From Bacteroidales bacterium (lineage in GTDB: Bacteria > Bacteroidota > Bacteroidia > Bacteroidales > F082), in contig CAAGIO010000020.1 of the NCBI GenBank assembly GCA_900769945.1, positions 1 to 56,572 of the forward strand: a stretch of 56,572 nt of DNA, given 5' to 3'. Below the pieces are notes generated by a model, which saw only the letters and a list, made by a program, of their open reading frames with translations, searched no databases and was not told the DNA's origin. Each line of letters opens with the position of its first letter. Positions within the stretch are counted from its first letter, which is position 1. Positions 43,555-51,933 of the stretch are shown in pieces. A program made the position numbers and the translations under genes.

Positions 43555-44553
43555 CTAATCCGTTATTGTTTTGAATAGTGTTTGACGAAGAATGAAGTCT
43601 ATGAATAACAACACGATAGCCCAAAGTACGAACGGGAAGAACTCTTCTTTCACTCTCTTGAACTCGTTTATCTCGATCTTAGAGCGTTCTAACTTGTCGA
43701 TTTCATCATAAATCTGTTGCAACTTCTCATTTGAGGTGGCACGGTAGTACTTGCCTCCTGTCTCGTCAGCGATATGTTGGAGCAGGGGCTCGTTTATTGT
43801 GACGGGTACCTGCTGGTATTGTACTCCTCCGAACGGTGTCTGGACGGGGTAGGGGGCGGTGCCTTTTGTCCCGACTCCAATGGTGTAAACCCTGATGCCG
43901 AAGAGTTTGGCCATCTCTGCTGCTGTCGCGGGGTCAACGGAGCCGGCGTTGTTGTCACCATCGGTGAGTAATATCACTACCTTTGAGATAGCCTCGCTGT
44001 CTTTAAGCCTGCTTACTGACGATGCAAGCCCGTCACCAATGGCGGTGCCGTCCTCAAGCATTCCGCACTGCATGTCTTTCATCATGTTAAGCAGCATGCC
44101 GTGGTCTGTCGTCAGAGGCACCTGCGTGAATGTCTCGCTGGCGAAAACAACAAGACCTATCCTGTCTTCAGGCCGTCCGGCTATGAACTCCGCACCCACG
44201 TTCTTGGCGGCTTCTAACCTGTCGGGCTTGAGATCCTGCGCAAGCATACTGCTCGAGATGTCAACGGTCATCACTATGTCGATGCCCTCTACATTGACTT
44301 TCTGGTTGGTGGAGCTGCTCTGCGGACGCGCTAACGCGATGATTAACAATGCTAACGCCGCCATCTCTAAGGCAAAGGGCAGATGCCGCACATATATCTT
44401 CCAACTGCGTGGCAAACTCGCAAAGATGCTCGCATCACTGAACTTGATGAACGCCTGCTGGCTCTTCCCATAAAAGATATACCATATTATTAATATAGGT
44501 ATTGTCGCTAACACATAAAGAAAATACGGTGACCCAAACTCTATCATGCTCAT
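43555..44553 (-). CDS. batA: aerotolerance protein BatA (vWA domain)
   Basis: A 332-residue protein with the same layout as BatB: transmembrane helices at about 10-28 and 58-75, a von Willebrand A domain with DISSS (Asp98, Ser100, Ser102), TQVPLTTD and ILLTDGDNNAGS, and a C-terminal helix (about 306-325). The adhesion site is intact. The start overlaps the upstream gene by 4 bp (ATGA). In MoxR/vWA systems the MoxR ATPase is thought to act as a chaperone on such domains. Confidence 0.95.
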   Translation of the reverse strand: MSMIEFGSPYFLYVLATIPILIIWYIFYGKSQQAFIKFSDASIFASLPRSWKIYVRHLPFALEMAALALLIIALARPQSSSTNQKVNVEGIDIVMTVDISSSMLAQDLKPDRLEAAKNVGAEFIAGRPEDRIGLVVFASETFTQVPLTTDHGMLLNMMKDMQCGMLEDGTAIGDGLASSVSRLKDSEAISKVVILLTDGDNNAGSVDPATAAEMAKLFGIRVYTIGVGTKGTAPYPVQTPFGGVQYQQVPVTINEPLLQHIADETGGKYYRATSNEKLQQIYDEIDKLERSKIEINEFKRVKEEFFPFVLWAIVLLFIDFILRQTLFKTITD

Positions 44554-45551
44554 ATCGCCTCCTTCCTTTTGCTCTTGTCTGTAGCCGCCTCAGCCTTCTT
44601 TCTCTCTTCCTCTTGGAAGAATTGGTAACTGTCCTCAACGAAGTTGTTGATGTCGCTGAATGACTTCTCGTTCTGCTCCTTCGTCGGAGTGGCTTTCGCG
44701 AACTTTACGAAATCGGCAGTGCCAAGTACATCAAACAGCTTTGATGATACCCTTTCTCCTATATTTATGCTGCTGACTGCAGCCTTTATCTCATCTGTCG
44801 TCATCTCAACGGCATCGATATGGAACTGTCCCTCAAGATATTCCCTCACAATGTCGGTCAATTCGGTGTAATATGTCTTTGGCGTGCCGTTGTTCCACGA
44901 TTCCTTCTGCCTCATGTCTTCAAGTCTTGCCCTCGCGGTGACGATGGCTGGGATTTTCGGCTGTTTCTTCTCAACCACCAACACATCTCTCTTCTTTTTA
45001 TGTTTTGTGAGGTAGATGAAAAGGAAAACCATGGCGGCGAGAACTATTGCAACGGTAATCCAAGGTATTGTCTCCTTAACGGTGATGCCTTGTCTCATCA
45101 CGTCTTTTATGGGGCGGAATGCCTGTGTGGTGTCAACAGCGATAGTGCTGACGTAGATGTTCTGCTTGTTGGTGAATATTGTGAAGTTCAGGCTGTCGTC
45201 CTTGCTGTTGCGGTATGTCAGCCCTATTTCTGGTATTTGGACGAGCCCCGTGTCGAACGATGTGAGCGTTAGCTTCTGCGTCATCATCACATCGTTACCA
45301 TTATTAATAGGTGTGGATTTCACCTCACCAGCACTGATTACTTCTATCGACTTGCTCAGGGTGTCGTCAAACTGTGTCCATTCTACAAAACAATCTTTTG
45401 GCACAGTCAGTGTAAGCTGGTAGTCGAAGTGCTGCCCTACGGTGATGCTGTCGGTGCCTGTCTCACCGGAAATAAAGGCGTTCTGCCCTGCACATTCGAA
45501 CCCCGCAGATGTTATCAGAAATAAAAGCAATAAGATACTATATCTCTTCAT
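44550..45551 (-). CDS. bat-operon membrane protein of unknown function
   Basis: A 333-residue protein with a signal peptide (about 1-22), an extracytoplasmic beta-sandwich (about 25-150: FDYQLTLTVPKDCFVEWTQF, VQIPEIGLTYRNS), a transmembrane helix (about 168-186), a basic stop-transfer sequence (KHKKKRD) and a helical cytoplasmic tail rich in Lys and Glu. It lies between DUF58 and batA, with 4-bp overlaps on both sides. The layout is like a shortened BatD and fits the hypothetical protein usually found here. No catalytic residues are visible; a structural or assembly role is plausible. Confidence 0.85.
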   Translation of the reverse strand: MKRYSILLLLFLITSAGFECAGQNAFISGETGTDSITVGQHFDYQLTLTVPKDCFVEWTQFDDTLSKSIEVISAGEVKSTPINNGNDVMMTQKLTLTSFDTGLVQIPEIGLTYRNSKDDSLNFTIFTNKQNIYVSTIAVDTTQAFRPIKDVMRQGITVKETIPWITVAIVLAAMVFLFIYLTKHKKKRDVLVVEKKQPKIPAIVTARARLEDMRQKESWNNGTPKTYYTELTDIVREYLEGQFHIDAVEMTTDEIKAAVSSINIGERVSSKLFDVLGTADFVKFAKATPTKEQNEKSFSDINNFVEDSYQFFQEEERKKAEAATDKSKRKEAI

Positions 45552-46426
45552 TTTCTCGATTCTCTTCTTTTAAAAAGTTGCATTAGAGGCTTGACATAGT
45601 CTTCGTCGGTGTAAATCAATGTGTTGTCAATGCCGTTGTTGGCGAAAATCTTGTTTAGCCTCTGCGTCTCGTTATGAACATACTTCTGATAGGCCTCGTT
45701 CCATGAGCTTGTGGATGTGTCAACCCAGAACTCTTTGTTTGTCTCGTTGTCACGGAATTTCAATAATCCTATCTTTGGTAGAATGAGTTCTCTTTTATCG
45801 GTGATTCTCAATGAGATAAGGTCGTGTTTCCTTGCTGCAATCCTCATTTCCTGCTCGAATGACTTGCTTGTCATGAAGTCGGAGATGAGAAATGCTGTGG
45901 TGCGTTTCTTTATCGCACTTGTCAAGAACTTCAGTCCTTCTCCTATGTCGGTGCCGTTGTACTGCGGCTTGAAAGACACTATCTCCCTGATGATTCGCAG
46001 TATATGGCTTGAGCCTTTTTTTGGAGGTATGAATTTTTCAACTCTGTCGCTGAAGAAAATGACACCCACTTTGTCGTTGTTCTGTATGGCTGAGAAGGCG
46101 AGAACGGCGGCAATCTCTGCTGTTATGTCACGCTTTGTGGCTTCGGAGGAGCCGAAGTCGTTTGAGCTTGAGACATCGATAAGGAGCATCACCGTCATCT
46201 CTCTCTCTTCCTCGAAAATCTTGACGAAAGGCCTGTGGAACCGGGCTGTGACATTCCAATCGATGTTGCGCACGTCATCGCCATACTGGTATTCGCGCAC
46301 CTCGCTGAACGTCATGCCCCTTCCTTTGAACGCACTATGGTACTGCCCTGAGAAGATGTGGTTGGTCAGCCCACGTGTTTTTATCTCAATCTTCCTTACT
46401 TTTTTAAAAAGCTCTGTTGCTTCCAT
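45548..46426 (-). CDS. DUF58 protein
   Basis: A 292-residue protein without signal peptide. The DUF58 core FSEVREYQYGDDVRNIDW (about 40-57) is followed by a von Willebrand A-like domain with DVSSS (Asp84, Ser86, Ser88). DUF58 proteins almost always lie next to a MoxR ATPase, as here: moxR ends 21 bp upstream. It is probably a cytoplasmic adaptor linking MoxR to BatA/BatB; the role is inferred from gene order. Confidence 0.94.
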   Translation of the reverse strand: MEATELFKKVRKIEIKTRGLTNHIFSGQYHSAFKGRGMTFSEVREYQYGDDVRNIDWNVTARFHRPFVKIFEEEREMTVMLLIDVSSSNDFGSSEATKRDITAEIAAVLAFSAIQNNDKVGVIFFSDRVEKFIPPKKGSSHILRIIREIVSFKPQYNGTDIGEGLKFLTSAIKKRTTAFLISDFMTSKSFEQEMRIAARKHDLISLRITDKRELILPKIGLLKFRDNETNKEFWVDTSTSSWNEAYQKYVHNETQRLNKIFANNGIDNTLIYTDEDYVKPLMQLFKRRESRK

Positions 46427-46447
46427 AACACATCGACATCATTAGTA

Positions 46448-47440
46448 TCACGGCACTTCGACCATGTTTAAAATCTCGTTTATGATGTCTTCTGTTGTGA
46501 TGTTCTCGGCTTCGGCCTCGTATGTAAGCCCTATCCTGTGGCGTAATACGTCGGGAGCCACGGCACGCACATCCTCAGGGATAACATAGCCCCTGCGCTT
46601 GATAAAGGCGTAGGCCTTGGCGGCTAATGCGAGGTTGATCGAAGCACGTGGAGAACCTCCATAACTTATCATGCCCGCTAATTTCTTCAACTTGTACTCC
46701 TCCGGATAACGTGAGGCGAACACAATGTCGGTGATGTAGTTCTCTATCTTCTCGTCAAGATAAATCTCACGGCAGACACTCCTCGCCTTTATTATGTCGT
46801 CGGTAGTGGCAACCTTATGAATCTCAGGGTATTCCTTGTTGATGTTCTGTCGTAATATCACCTTCTCCTCCTCTTTCTTCGGATAGTTGATGACTACTTT
46901 TAACATGAAACGGTCAACCTGAGCCTCCGGTAAAGGATATGTTCCCTCCTGCTCAATAGGGTTCTGTGTCGCCATCACAAGGAACGGGTCAGGTAGTTTG
47001 AAGGTCTTCTCACCAATAGTCACCTGACGCTCCTGCATGGCTTCCAACAACGCGCTCTGAACCTTCGCAGGGGAACGGTTTATCTCATCGGCTAATATGA
47101 AGTTCGCGAAAATAGGACCCTTCCTTACCTCGAAATCCTCACTCTTCTGGCTGTATATCATGGTGCCTATAAGGTCGGCCGGCAATAGGTCGGGAGTGAA
47201 CTGTATCCTGCTGAAATTTGCATCAATTACCGTTGTGAGAGTCTTGATAGCTAACGTCTTGGCTAATCCCGGTACTCCCTCAAGGAGAATGTGCCCGTTT
47301 GACAATAGACCGATGAGCAAGCGCTCCGTCATGTGCTTTTGACCAACGATAACCTTGCTCATCTCCATATTTATCAAGTCAATGAACTGACTCTCTAACT
47401 GAATTCTTTCATTAAGTTGGCGAATGTCTGTCTCAATCAT
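46448..47440 (-). CDS. moxR: MoxR family AAA+ ATPase
   Basis: A 330-residue AAA+ protein with Walker A GVPGLAKT (55-62), Walker B LADEINRSPAK (about 115-125), the sensor region MATQNPIEQEGTYPLPEAQVDRF with Arg finger context, and a C-terminal lid domain. MoxR ATPases act as chaperones that help assemble or load cofactor into vWA-domain partners. It is the first gene of the eight-gene bat operon under the promoter at 47482-47512. Confidence 0.95.
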   Translation of the reverse strand: MIETDIRQLNERIQLESQFIDLINMEMSKVIVGQKHMTERLLIGLLSNGHILLEGVPGLAKTLAIKTLTTVIDANFSRIQFTPDLLPADLIGTMIYSQKSEDFEVRKGPIFANFILADEINRSPAKVQSALLEAMQERQVTIGEKTFKLPDPFLVMATQNPIEQEGTYPLPEAQVDRFMLKVVINYPKKEEEKVILRQNINKEYPEIHKVATTDDIIKARSVCREIYLDEKIENYITDIVFASRYPEEYKLKKLAGMISYGGSPRASINLALAAKAYAFIKRRGYVIPEDVRAVAPDVLRHRIGLTYEAEAENITTEDIINEILNMVEVP

Positions 47441-47481
47441 CTCTTTGTATTTTTGTTATTTTTTTAATAACATGGAAAATG

Positions 47482-47512
47482 CAAAAATATTGTAAAAAAG
47501 TACATCCTCCAA
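47482..47512 (-). promoter_or_regulatory. promoter of the bat operon
   Basis: On the minus strand TTG (47512-47510), a 20-nt spacer and TATTTTTG (47489-47482) match the consensus, 41 nt before the moxR start. The operon can therefore be transcribed independently of the ECF sigma gene directly upstream. Confidence 0.75.
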
Positions 47513-47523
47513 CGAAAAAATTT

Positions 47524-48030
47524 CTAACTTGCAAACTCACTCATACTCTCCATCAGCTTCTTGCGCGAATAAAATATCCTGCTCTTTACCGTTCCTATCG
47601 TAAGGTTCAGACTATCAGCGATTTCCTTGTACTTGTATCCCGCATTGTACATGTCGAACGCCTTCCTGAAATTCGCATCCAGACTGTCGATGCCCCGCTG
47701 TAACTCCTTCGCATTGTATATCGATTCGGGGTCCGTCTCGGTATGCTGGTTGCTGATGTTTAAATAATACAGGTCCTCCGTCTGGTCAATGATCGTCCTC
47801 GCCTTCTTGTTCCTTCTGTAACTATTGATGAAAATGTTGCGCATTATCGTATATACCCACGCCTTGAAGTTGTTCTGGTTCACATACTTCTCGCGATAAA
47901 CTAATGCCTTTAATAACGTCTCCTGTGTTAGGTCCTTGGCATCATCATCATTGCCGGTGAGCTGCCTCGCAAAAGCCTCAAGATACTTCTGTAGTCCCGT
48001 AAGCCTCGTGTTAAATTCGATCGTTGTCAT
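47524..48030 (-). CDS. RNA polymerase ECF sigma factor
   Basis: From the ATG at 48030 the protein has 168 residues; an upstream in-frame start would add 18, but the promoter box at 48066-48073 lies inside that extension. Region 2 is seen as LARQLTGNDDDAKDLTQETLLKAL-like sequence with FKAWVYTIMRNIFINSYRR (about 73-91). Region 4 is a helix-turn-helix: YKEIADSLNLTIGTVKSRIFYSRKKL. No anti-sigma gene or FecR-like partner is adjacent. The start matches the widespread Bacteroidota ECF type without a linked anti-sigma factor. It reads toward moxR with an 83-bp gap. Confidence 0.94.
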   Translation of the reverse strand: MTTIEFNTRLTGLQKYLEAFARQLTGNDDDAKDLTQETLLKALVYREKYVNQNNFKAWVYTIMRNIFINSYRRNKKARTIIDQTEDLYYLNISNQHTETDPESIYNAKELQRGIDSLDANFRKAFDMYNAGYKYKEIADSLNLTIGTVKSRIFYSRKKLMESMSEFAS

Positions 48031-48065
48031 AATCTTGTTGTTTAATTGATTGTGTTGTTGTGTTG

Positions 48066-48095
48066 CAAAATTATCCTCTCTCACAGCCTTGTCAA
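48066..48095 (-). promoter_or_regulatory. promoter of the ECF sigma gene
   Basis: On the minus strand TTG (48095-48093), a 19-nt spacer and TAATTTTG (48073-48066) match the primary sigma consensus, 35 nt before the sigma start codon. Confidence 0.75.
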
Positions 48096-48175
48096 TGTTT
48101 GTAACTAATTTTTTTACATCATCCTCCCCAATGTGTTGATTATTAAATATTTGTATTTTTTACAATTTTTATTTA

Positions 48176-48216
48176 AAATTTTAAAGTTAAAGGTATAAAT
48201 TTTAAAGTTATCGGTA
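48176..48216. repeat. tandem 20-mers upstream of the ECF sigma gene
   Basis: AAATTTTAAAGTTAAAGGTA (48176-48195) and AAATTTTAAAGTTATCGGTA (48197-48216) match at 18 of 20 positions with a 21-bp period, two helical turns. A degenerate third unit may lie at about 48218-48233. The repeats lie about 80 bp upstream of the sigma promoter and 124 bp upstream of the divergent DUF2520 gene. The rest of the 309-bp gap (48031-48339) is A/T-rich, with a weak -7-like box TAATTTCG at 48318-48325 for DUF2520. Confidence 0.8.
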
Positions 48217-48339
48217 AAGTATTAAGATAACGGCTTTATTTTACAAGAAAACGGAGGTTGTTTGCACCTGAAAAATATTAGTGGAAATGAAGATGTCTGT
48301 ATTATCATTTTTTTTAGTAATTTCGTAAGTTAAAAATTA

Positions 48340-49131
48340 ATGGAAAATTCGTTTGGGAAAATATCGATAATAGGAGCGGGAAATGTCGCTTTTACTCTTT
48401 GTAGGATATTGAAAGACAAAGGGTTGAGTCCTTATTGCGTTTTTGTGCGTGATGCTTCTAAGATTGATGATGTGCGCTCTGAACTTGAAGTAAATGCGGT
48501 GTCTGACTATAAAACGGTCTTTGAATCTGACATCGTTATTATCGCTGTTAATGATGATAGTGTTTCGGAAGTCGCTGCTAATTTGGCTGGTTATAAGGGT
48601 TTAGCAGTCCATACTTCCGGTACTATGTCGTCTGAATTGCTGTCTCGGCTTTCGCGTTTTGGCGTTTTTTACCCGCTACAAACTATGAGCAAGGTGAAGC
48701 TGCTATCTTTCAAATCTACACCTATATTAATTAATGCGAACAATGAGGCTGACATCGCCTTGTTGACACGTCTCGCTAATTTTTTTTCCGACTCTGTTTT
48801 TGTGGTTGATGATGAGAAAAGGAAGATTATTCATCTTTGTGCCGTCTTTGTTTCCAATTTTACGAACGTTATGCTTGGAATAGGGGATAAGATATTGAAA
48901 GATAACGGGTTACCTCTGTCGATAATGAAACCTTTAGTTTCTGAGATGATGGAAAAATGCTTCCTAATGTCTCCTGATGATGCTTTGACAGGGCCGGCAA
49001 AAAGAGGCGATGTCTCTACCTTGAACGCTCAAACGGAATTTCTTTCCTGCAATTATCCTGATGAGGCGGCGATTTATAAGTTGATTACAAAATATATTGT
49101 TGAAAAAAATAGTAGAAATGAAGAATTATAA
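48340..49131 (+). CDS. Rossmann-like NAD(P)-binding / DUF2520 protein
   Basis: A 263-residue protein. The N-terminal half is a Rossmann fold starting ISIIGAGNVAFTLCRIL (about 8-24), with DIVIIAVNDDSV near 65-76 and HTSGTMSSELL. The C-terminal DUF2520 helical domain (about 130-255) contains FPLQTMSK-like sequence, HLCAVFVSNFTNVML and TGPAKRGD. This resembles NADP-dependent reductases of the ketopantoate or F420 oxidoreductase type. The substrate is unknown. It is the first gene of a seven-gene rightward run. The stop overlaps kdsC by 14 bp. Confidence 0.9.
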   Translation: MENSFGKISIIGAGNVAFTLCRILKDKGLSPYCVFVRDASKIDDVRSELEVNAVSDYKTVFESDIVIIAVNDDSVSEVAANLAGYKGLAVHTSGTMSSELLSRLSRFGVFYPLQTMSKVKLLSFKSTPILINANNEADIALLTRLANFFSDSVFVVDDEKRKIIHLCAVFVSNFTNVMLGIGDKILKDNGLPLSIMKPLVSEMMEKCFLMSPDDALTGPAKRGDVSTLNAQTEFLSCNYPDEAAIYKLITKYIVEKNSRNEEL

Positions 49132-49642
49132 GGAATTATTGAAAGGAGTAACTACCTTTATCTTTGATTATGATGGAGTTATGACCCAAGGTGACGTTAT
49201 TGTTATGCCTGATGGCGAGGCTTTACGAATGACAAATGTGAAAGATGGCTTTGCTCTTCAGCTTGCTGTCCGAATGGGTTATAATGTGGCTGTTATCTCC
49301 GGCGGCTATGCTAAGTCGATGGAGGAGAGGATGAAGGCTCTCGGAGTGAAGGATGTCTTTCTGCATGTACCTAACAAGGTCTTGAAGTTCGATGAATATA
49401 TGAAGGAACACAACCTAAAAAAGGAAGAGGTCGTCTATATGGGTGACGACTTGCCAGACTATCCGATAATGCAGAAGGTAGGAGTGCCGGTATGTCCCTC
49501 CGATGCGGCCGAGGAAATCAAGCAGATAAGCGTCTATATCAGTCATCAGATGGGTGGCAAGGGTGCTGTTCGCGACATTATCGAGCAGACAATGAAGGCA
49601 CAGGATTGTTGGATGAAGGATTTTGAGATTCATATCTGGTAA
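49118..49642 (+). CDS. kdsC: KDO-8-phosphate phosphatase-like HAD hydrolase
   Basis: From the ATG at 49118 the protein has 174 residues, the KdsC size. It has the HAD nucleophile motif FIFDYDGVMTQG (about 15-26; catalytic Asp pair in DYDG), VAVISGG with the second motif (about 57-63), and GDDLPDYPIM with motif IV (about 109-118). There is no cap domain, as in C0 HAD tetramers such as KdsC, which releases phosphate from KDO-8-phosphate for LPS core synthesis. Substrate assignment rests on size, motifs and the nearby lpxB; related C0 HADs with other substrates exist. Confidence 0.88.
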   Translation: MKNYKELLKGVTTFIFDYDGVMTQGDVIVMPDGEALRMTNVKDGFALQLAVRMGYNVAVISGGYAKSMEERMKALGVKDVFLHVPNKVLKFDEYMKEHNLKKEEVVYMGDDLPDYPIMQKVGVPVCPSDAAEEIKQISVYISHQMGGKGAVRDIIEQTMKAQDCWMKDFEIHIW

Positions 49643-50581
49643 ATGAAGAAGCTGTTGTCCCTTATCAAATTGGTGCGCCTGCCAAACCTAATCATAACTA
49701 CCATGATGATGTCCTTTGTATATCATGGTCTTATGAAGGCTGAAGGCGATGTCGCATTCTCATTGCTTGTCGTCTCTATAGTGCTGGTTGTCGCCGGCGG
49801 ATACGTGATAAATGATGTCTTTGATGTTAATATAGATGCTGTTAACAAACCGTCTAAACAGGTGGTCGGCACCATCTTGACGGAAAGACAATGCAGGCTT
49901 TTTTACTGGACTCTGACGATTTTAGGGCTGTCGTGCGCTGTAGTGTCGAGCGTCTTGAAGCTTCAGGAGGGTTTTTATTCAATATCCTTGTTTGTCGTCT
50001 TGCTCGCCTGCTTGTTGTATTCTTATTCGAGCAGATATAAGCAAAAACTTGTAATAGGCAATCTAATTGTCTCATTGTCAGTGGCTTTTGCGGTATTCCT
50101 TCCATGGCTTTACGAGATGCTGTATATGTCGAAACATGAGGCTTTGCTCGCACTTAATGAGAGGTTTATGATTGATTCTCTGCATCTTGTGCTTGTCTAT
50201 ACCTCGTTTGCGTTCCTCACAACATTGGCTCGCGAGATAATAAAGGATATGGAAGATGTCGATGGTGACGGCTTATGTCATTGTCGTACAATACCTTTGG
50301 TCTGGGGGATGCGTCCGGCTGCAGTGATAGTTGCCGCGCTGCTTGCCATTCTCCTTGCTTTGTTGTTCATCTATTCTCATGCCTTGAAGTATTCTATGTG
50401 CTTGAGATGGGCGGCTCTAACTATTGATGTGGTGAAATACCTTACTGCCACGGAGTTGCTGCTGGTTGTGTTTACTTTGTTTAATAAAGATTTTTGTAGT
50501 AAAAAGATGCTGGGGATCCTCTCTGCCGGAATGAAAATCATAATGTTAGCAGGTGTCATCTCTATGTTGTTCGTTGTATAG
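49643..50581 (+). CDS. UbiA-family prenyltransferase
   Basis: A 312-residue integral membrane protein with about nine hydrophobic helices. Both Asp-rich motifs of UbiA prenyltransferases are present: NDVFDVNIDAVNKPSK (about 57-72) and REIIKDMEDVDGD (about 197-209), which bind the prenyl diphosphate through Mg2+. The acceptor is unclear; relatives in Bacteroidota are often annotated as geranylgeranylglycerol-phosphate geranylgeranyltransferase, while quinone or heme acceptors are also known in the family. It starts directly after the kdsC stop. Confidence 0.88.
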   Translation: MKKLLSLIKLVRLPNLIITTMMMSFVYHGLMKAEGDVAFSLLVVSIVLVVAGGYVINDVFDVNIDAVNKPSKQVVGTILTERQCRLFYWTLTILGLSCAVVSSVLKLQEGFYSISLFVVLLACLLYSYSSRYKQKLVIGNLIVSLSVAFAVFLPWLYEMLYMSKHEALLALNERFMIDSLHLVLVYTSFAFLTTLAREIIKDMEDVDGDGLCHCRTIPLVWGMRPAAVIVAALLAILLALLFIYSHALKYSMCLRWAALTIDVVKYLTATELLLVVFTLFNKDFCSKKMLGILSAGMKIIMLAGVISMLFVV

Positions 50582-50583
50582 AT

Positions 50584-51165
50584 ATGTTGGATAATTTAAA
50601 TAAATATAATGTTGTCTTGGCTTCAAAATCACCTCGCCGCCAAGAGTTATTACGTGGTATAGGTGTTGATTTTGTTGTGTTTACTAAAGAAGTAGATGAG
50701 AGTTACCCCGATGCCACTCCTTTGCGCGATGTGGCTCCTTTCCTTAGTTTGAAAAAAGCGAAAGCCTTTGAAGATGATGAACTTCCGGAGAACTATTTGG
50801 TTATCACTGCTGATACGGTGGTGGTCGTAGGAAATGAGATTCTTGGAAAACCTAAAGATAAAGATGATGCTGTGCGTATGTTGAAAGCACTCTCTGGAAA
50901 TGTGCATGAGGTGGTTACGGGTGTTACTATTCACACTAAAGAGATGAGTCGTACCTTCTCTGTAACTTCCAAAGTGTCTTTTGAAACTCTTGATAATGAA
51001 GAGATTGAGTATTATATTGATAAATACAGACCTTATGACAAGGCTGGTGCTTATGGTGTTCAGGAATGGATTGGATTTATTGGTGTGAATAATGTTGAAG
51101 GCTCATACTTTAATGTTATGGGGCTTCCTACTCATAGATTGTATAAAGAATTAAAGTGTTTTTAA
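50584..51165 (+). CDS. maf: Maf-like nucleotide pyrophosphatase
   Basis: A 193-residue protein of the Maf/YhdE family, which hydrolyses dTTP, UTP or modified pyrimidine nucleotides to monophosphates. It shows the phosphate-binding start LASKSPRRQELLRG (about 12-25), the catalytic TADTVVVV segment with Asp (about 75-82), ILGKPKD (about 86-92) and YDKAGAYGVQEW (about 151-162). It starts 2 bp after the ubiA-like gene and ends where surE begins. Pool cleaning is the best supported role; a role in septum inhibition is known only from B. subtilis. Confidence 0.95.
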   Translation: MLDNLNKYNVVLASKSPRRQELLRGIGVDFVVFTKEVDESYPDATPLRDVAPFLSLKKAKAFEDDELPENYLVITADTVVVVGNEILGKPKDKDDAVRMLKALSGNVHEVVTGVTIHTKEMSRTFSVTSKVSFETLDNEEIEYYIDKYRPYDKAGAYGVQEWIGFIGVNNVEGSYFNVMGLPTHRLYKELKCF

Positions 51166-51933
51166 ATGAAAAATAAACCTACTATTTTAATAACTAATGA
51201 TGATGGTTATTTCGCTAAGGGGTTGAGAAAACTCTCTGATTTGATGCGCAAGGTCGGAAACGTTGTTGTTATTTCAACGGAACAGCCGATGTCTGCACAG
51301 AGTCATTCTATGACGTTGCGTGACCCTTTGCGACTTAGATTGTTAGAGAAAGATACTGATTATCAGATGTTTGTGTGTAACGGTCGCCCTGTCGATTGTG
51401 TAAAGGCAGGCTATCAGCTTATTCTTAATGAACGCCCGGATATTGTGGTGTCAGGTATTAATCATGGTTCAAACGCCTCTACTAACGTGATTTATTCTGG
51501 TACTATGGCTGCCGTTGTTGAGGCCTGCATGGACAATATTCCGGCTGTGGGATTCAGTCTTGAGAATTATTCTTCCGACGCCTGCTTCGACCATCTTGAT
51601 GAGCTTATCCTTAACATCACAAACAAGGTGTTGGAGGAGGGACTACCTAAAGGCGTGTGTCTCAATGTTAATTTCCCTGATATTTCGCAGGAGCCTATCA
51701 AGGGTATCAAAGTGTGCCGCCAGGCTGATGCCCGCTGGAAAGAGGATTACGAGCGCAGAATCGACCCCTCCGGCCATGATTACTATTGGATTTACGGTGA
51801 GTTTATCGCAGAGGATTGCGTGGAAGGCACCGACTTGTGGGCGTTGAAGAATAATTATGCTTCTGTCGTCCCTACCCAGTTCGATTGGACTGCCTACAAT
51901 AGTATTGAATTATTTAAAAAGTGGGAGAGATGA
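51166..51933 (+). CDS. surE: 5'/3'-nucleotidase SurE
   Basis: SurE removes phosphate from nucleoside 5'- and 3'-monophosphates and short polyphosphates. The 255-residue protein has ILITNDDGYFAKGL (about 6-19) with the metal-binding Asp pair, PMSAQSHSMTL with the conserved Ser (about 41-51), and VVSGINHGSN (about 93-102) with the metal-binding Asn. All metal ligands are kept. It starts directly after the maf stop codon and overlaps lpxB by 4 bp (ATGA). Confidence 0.96.
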   Translation: MKNKPTILITNDDGYFAKGLRKLSDLMRKVGNVVVISTEQPMSAQSHSMTLRDPLRLRLLEKDTDYQMFVCNGRPVDCVKAGYQLILNERPDIVVSGINHGSNASTNVIYSGTMAAVVEACMDNIPAVGFSLENYSSDACFDHLDELILNITNKVLEEGLPKGVCLNVNFPDISQEPIKGIKVCRQADARWKEDYERRIDPSGHDYYWIYGEFIAEDCVEGTDLWALKNNYASVVPTQFDWTAYNSIELFKKWER

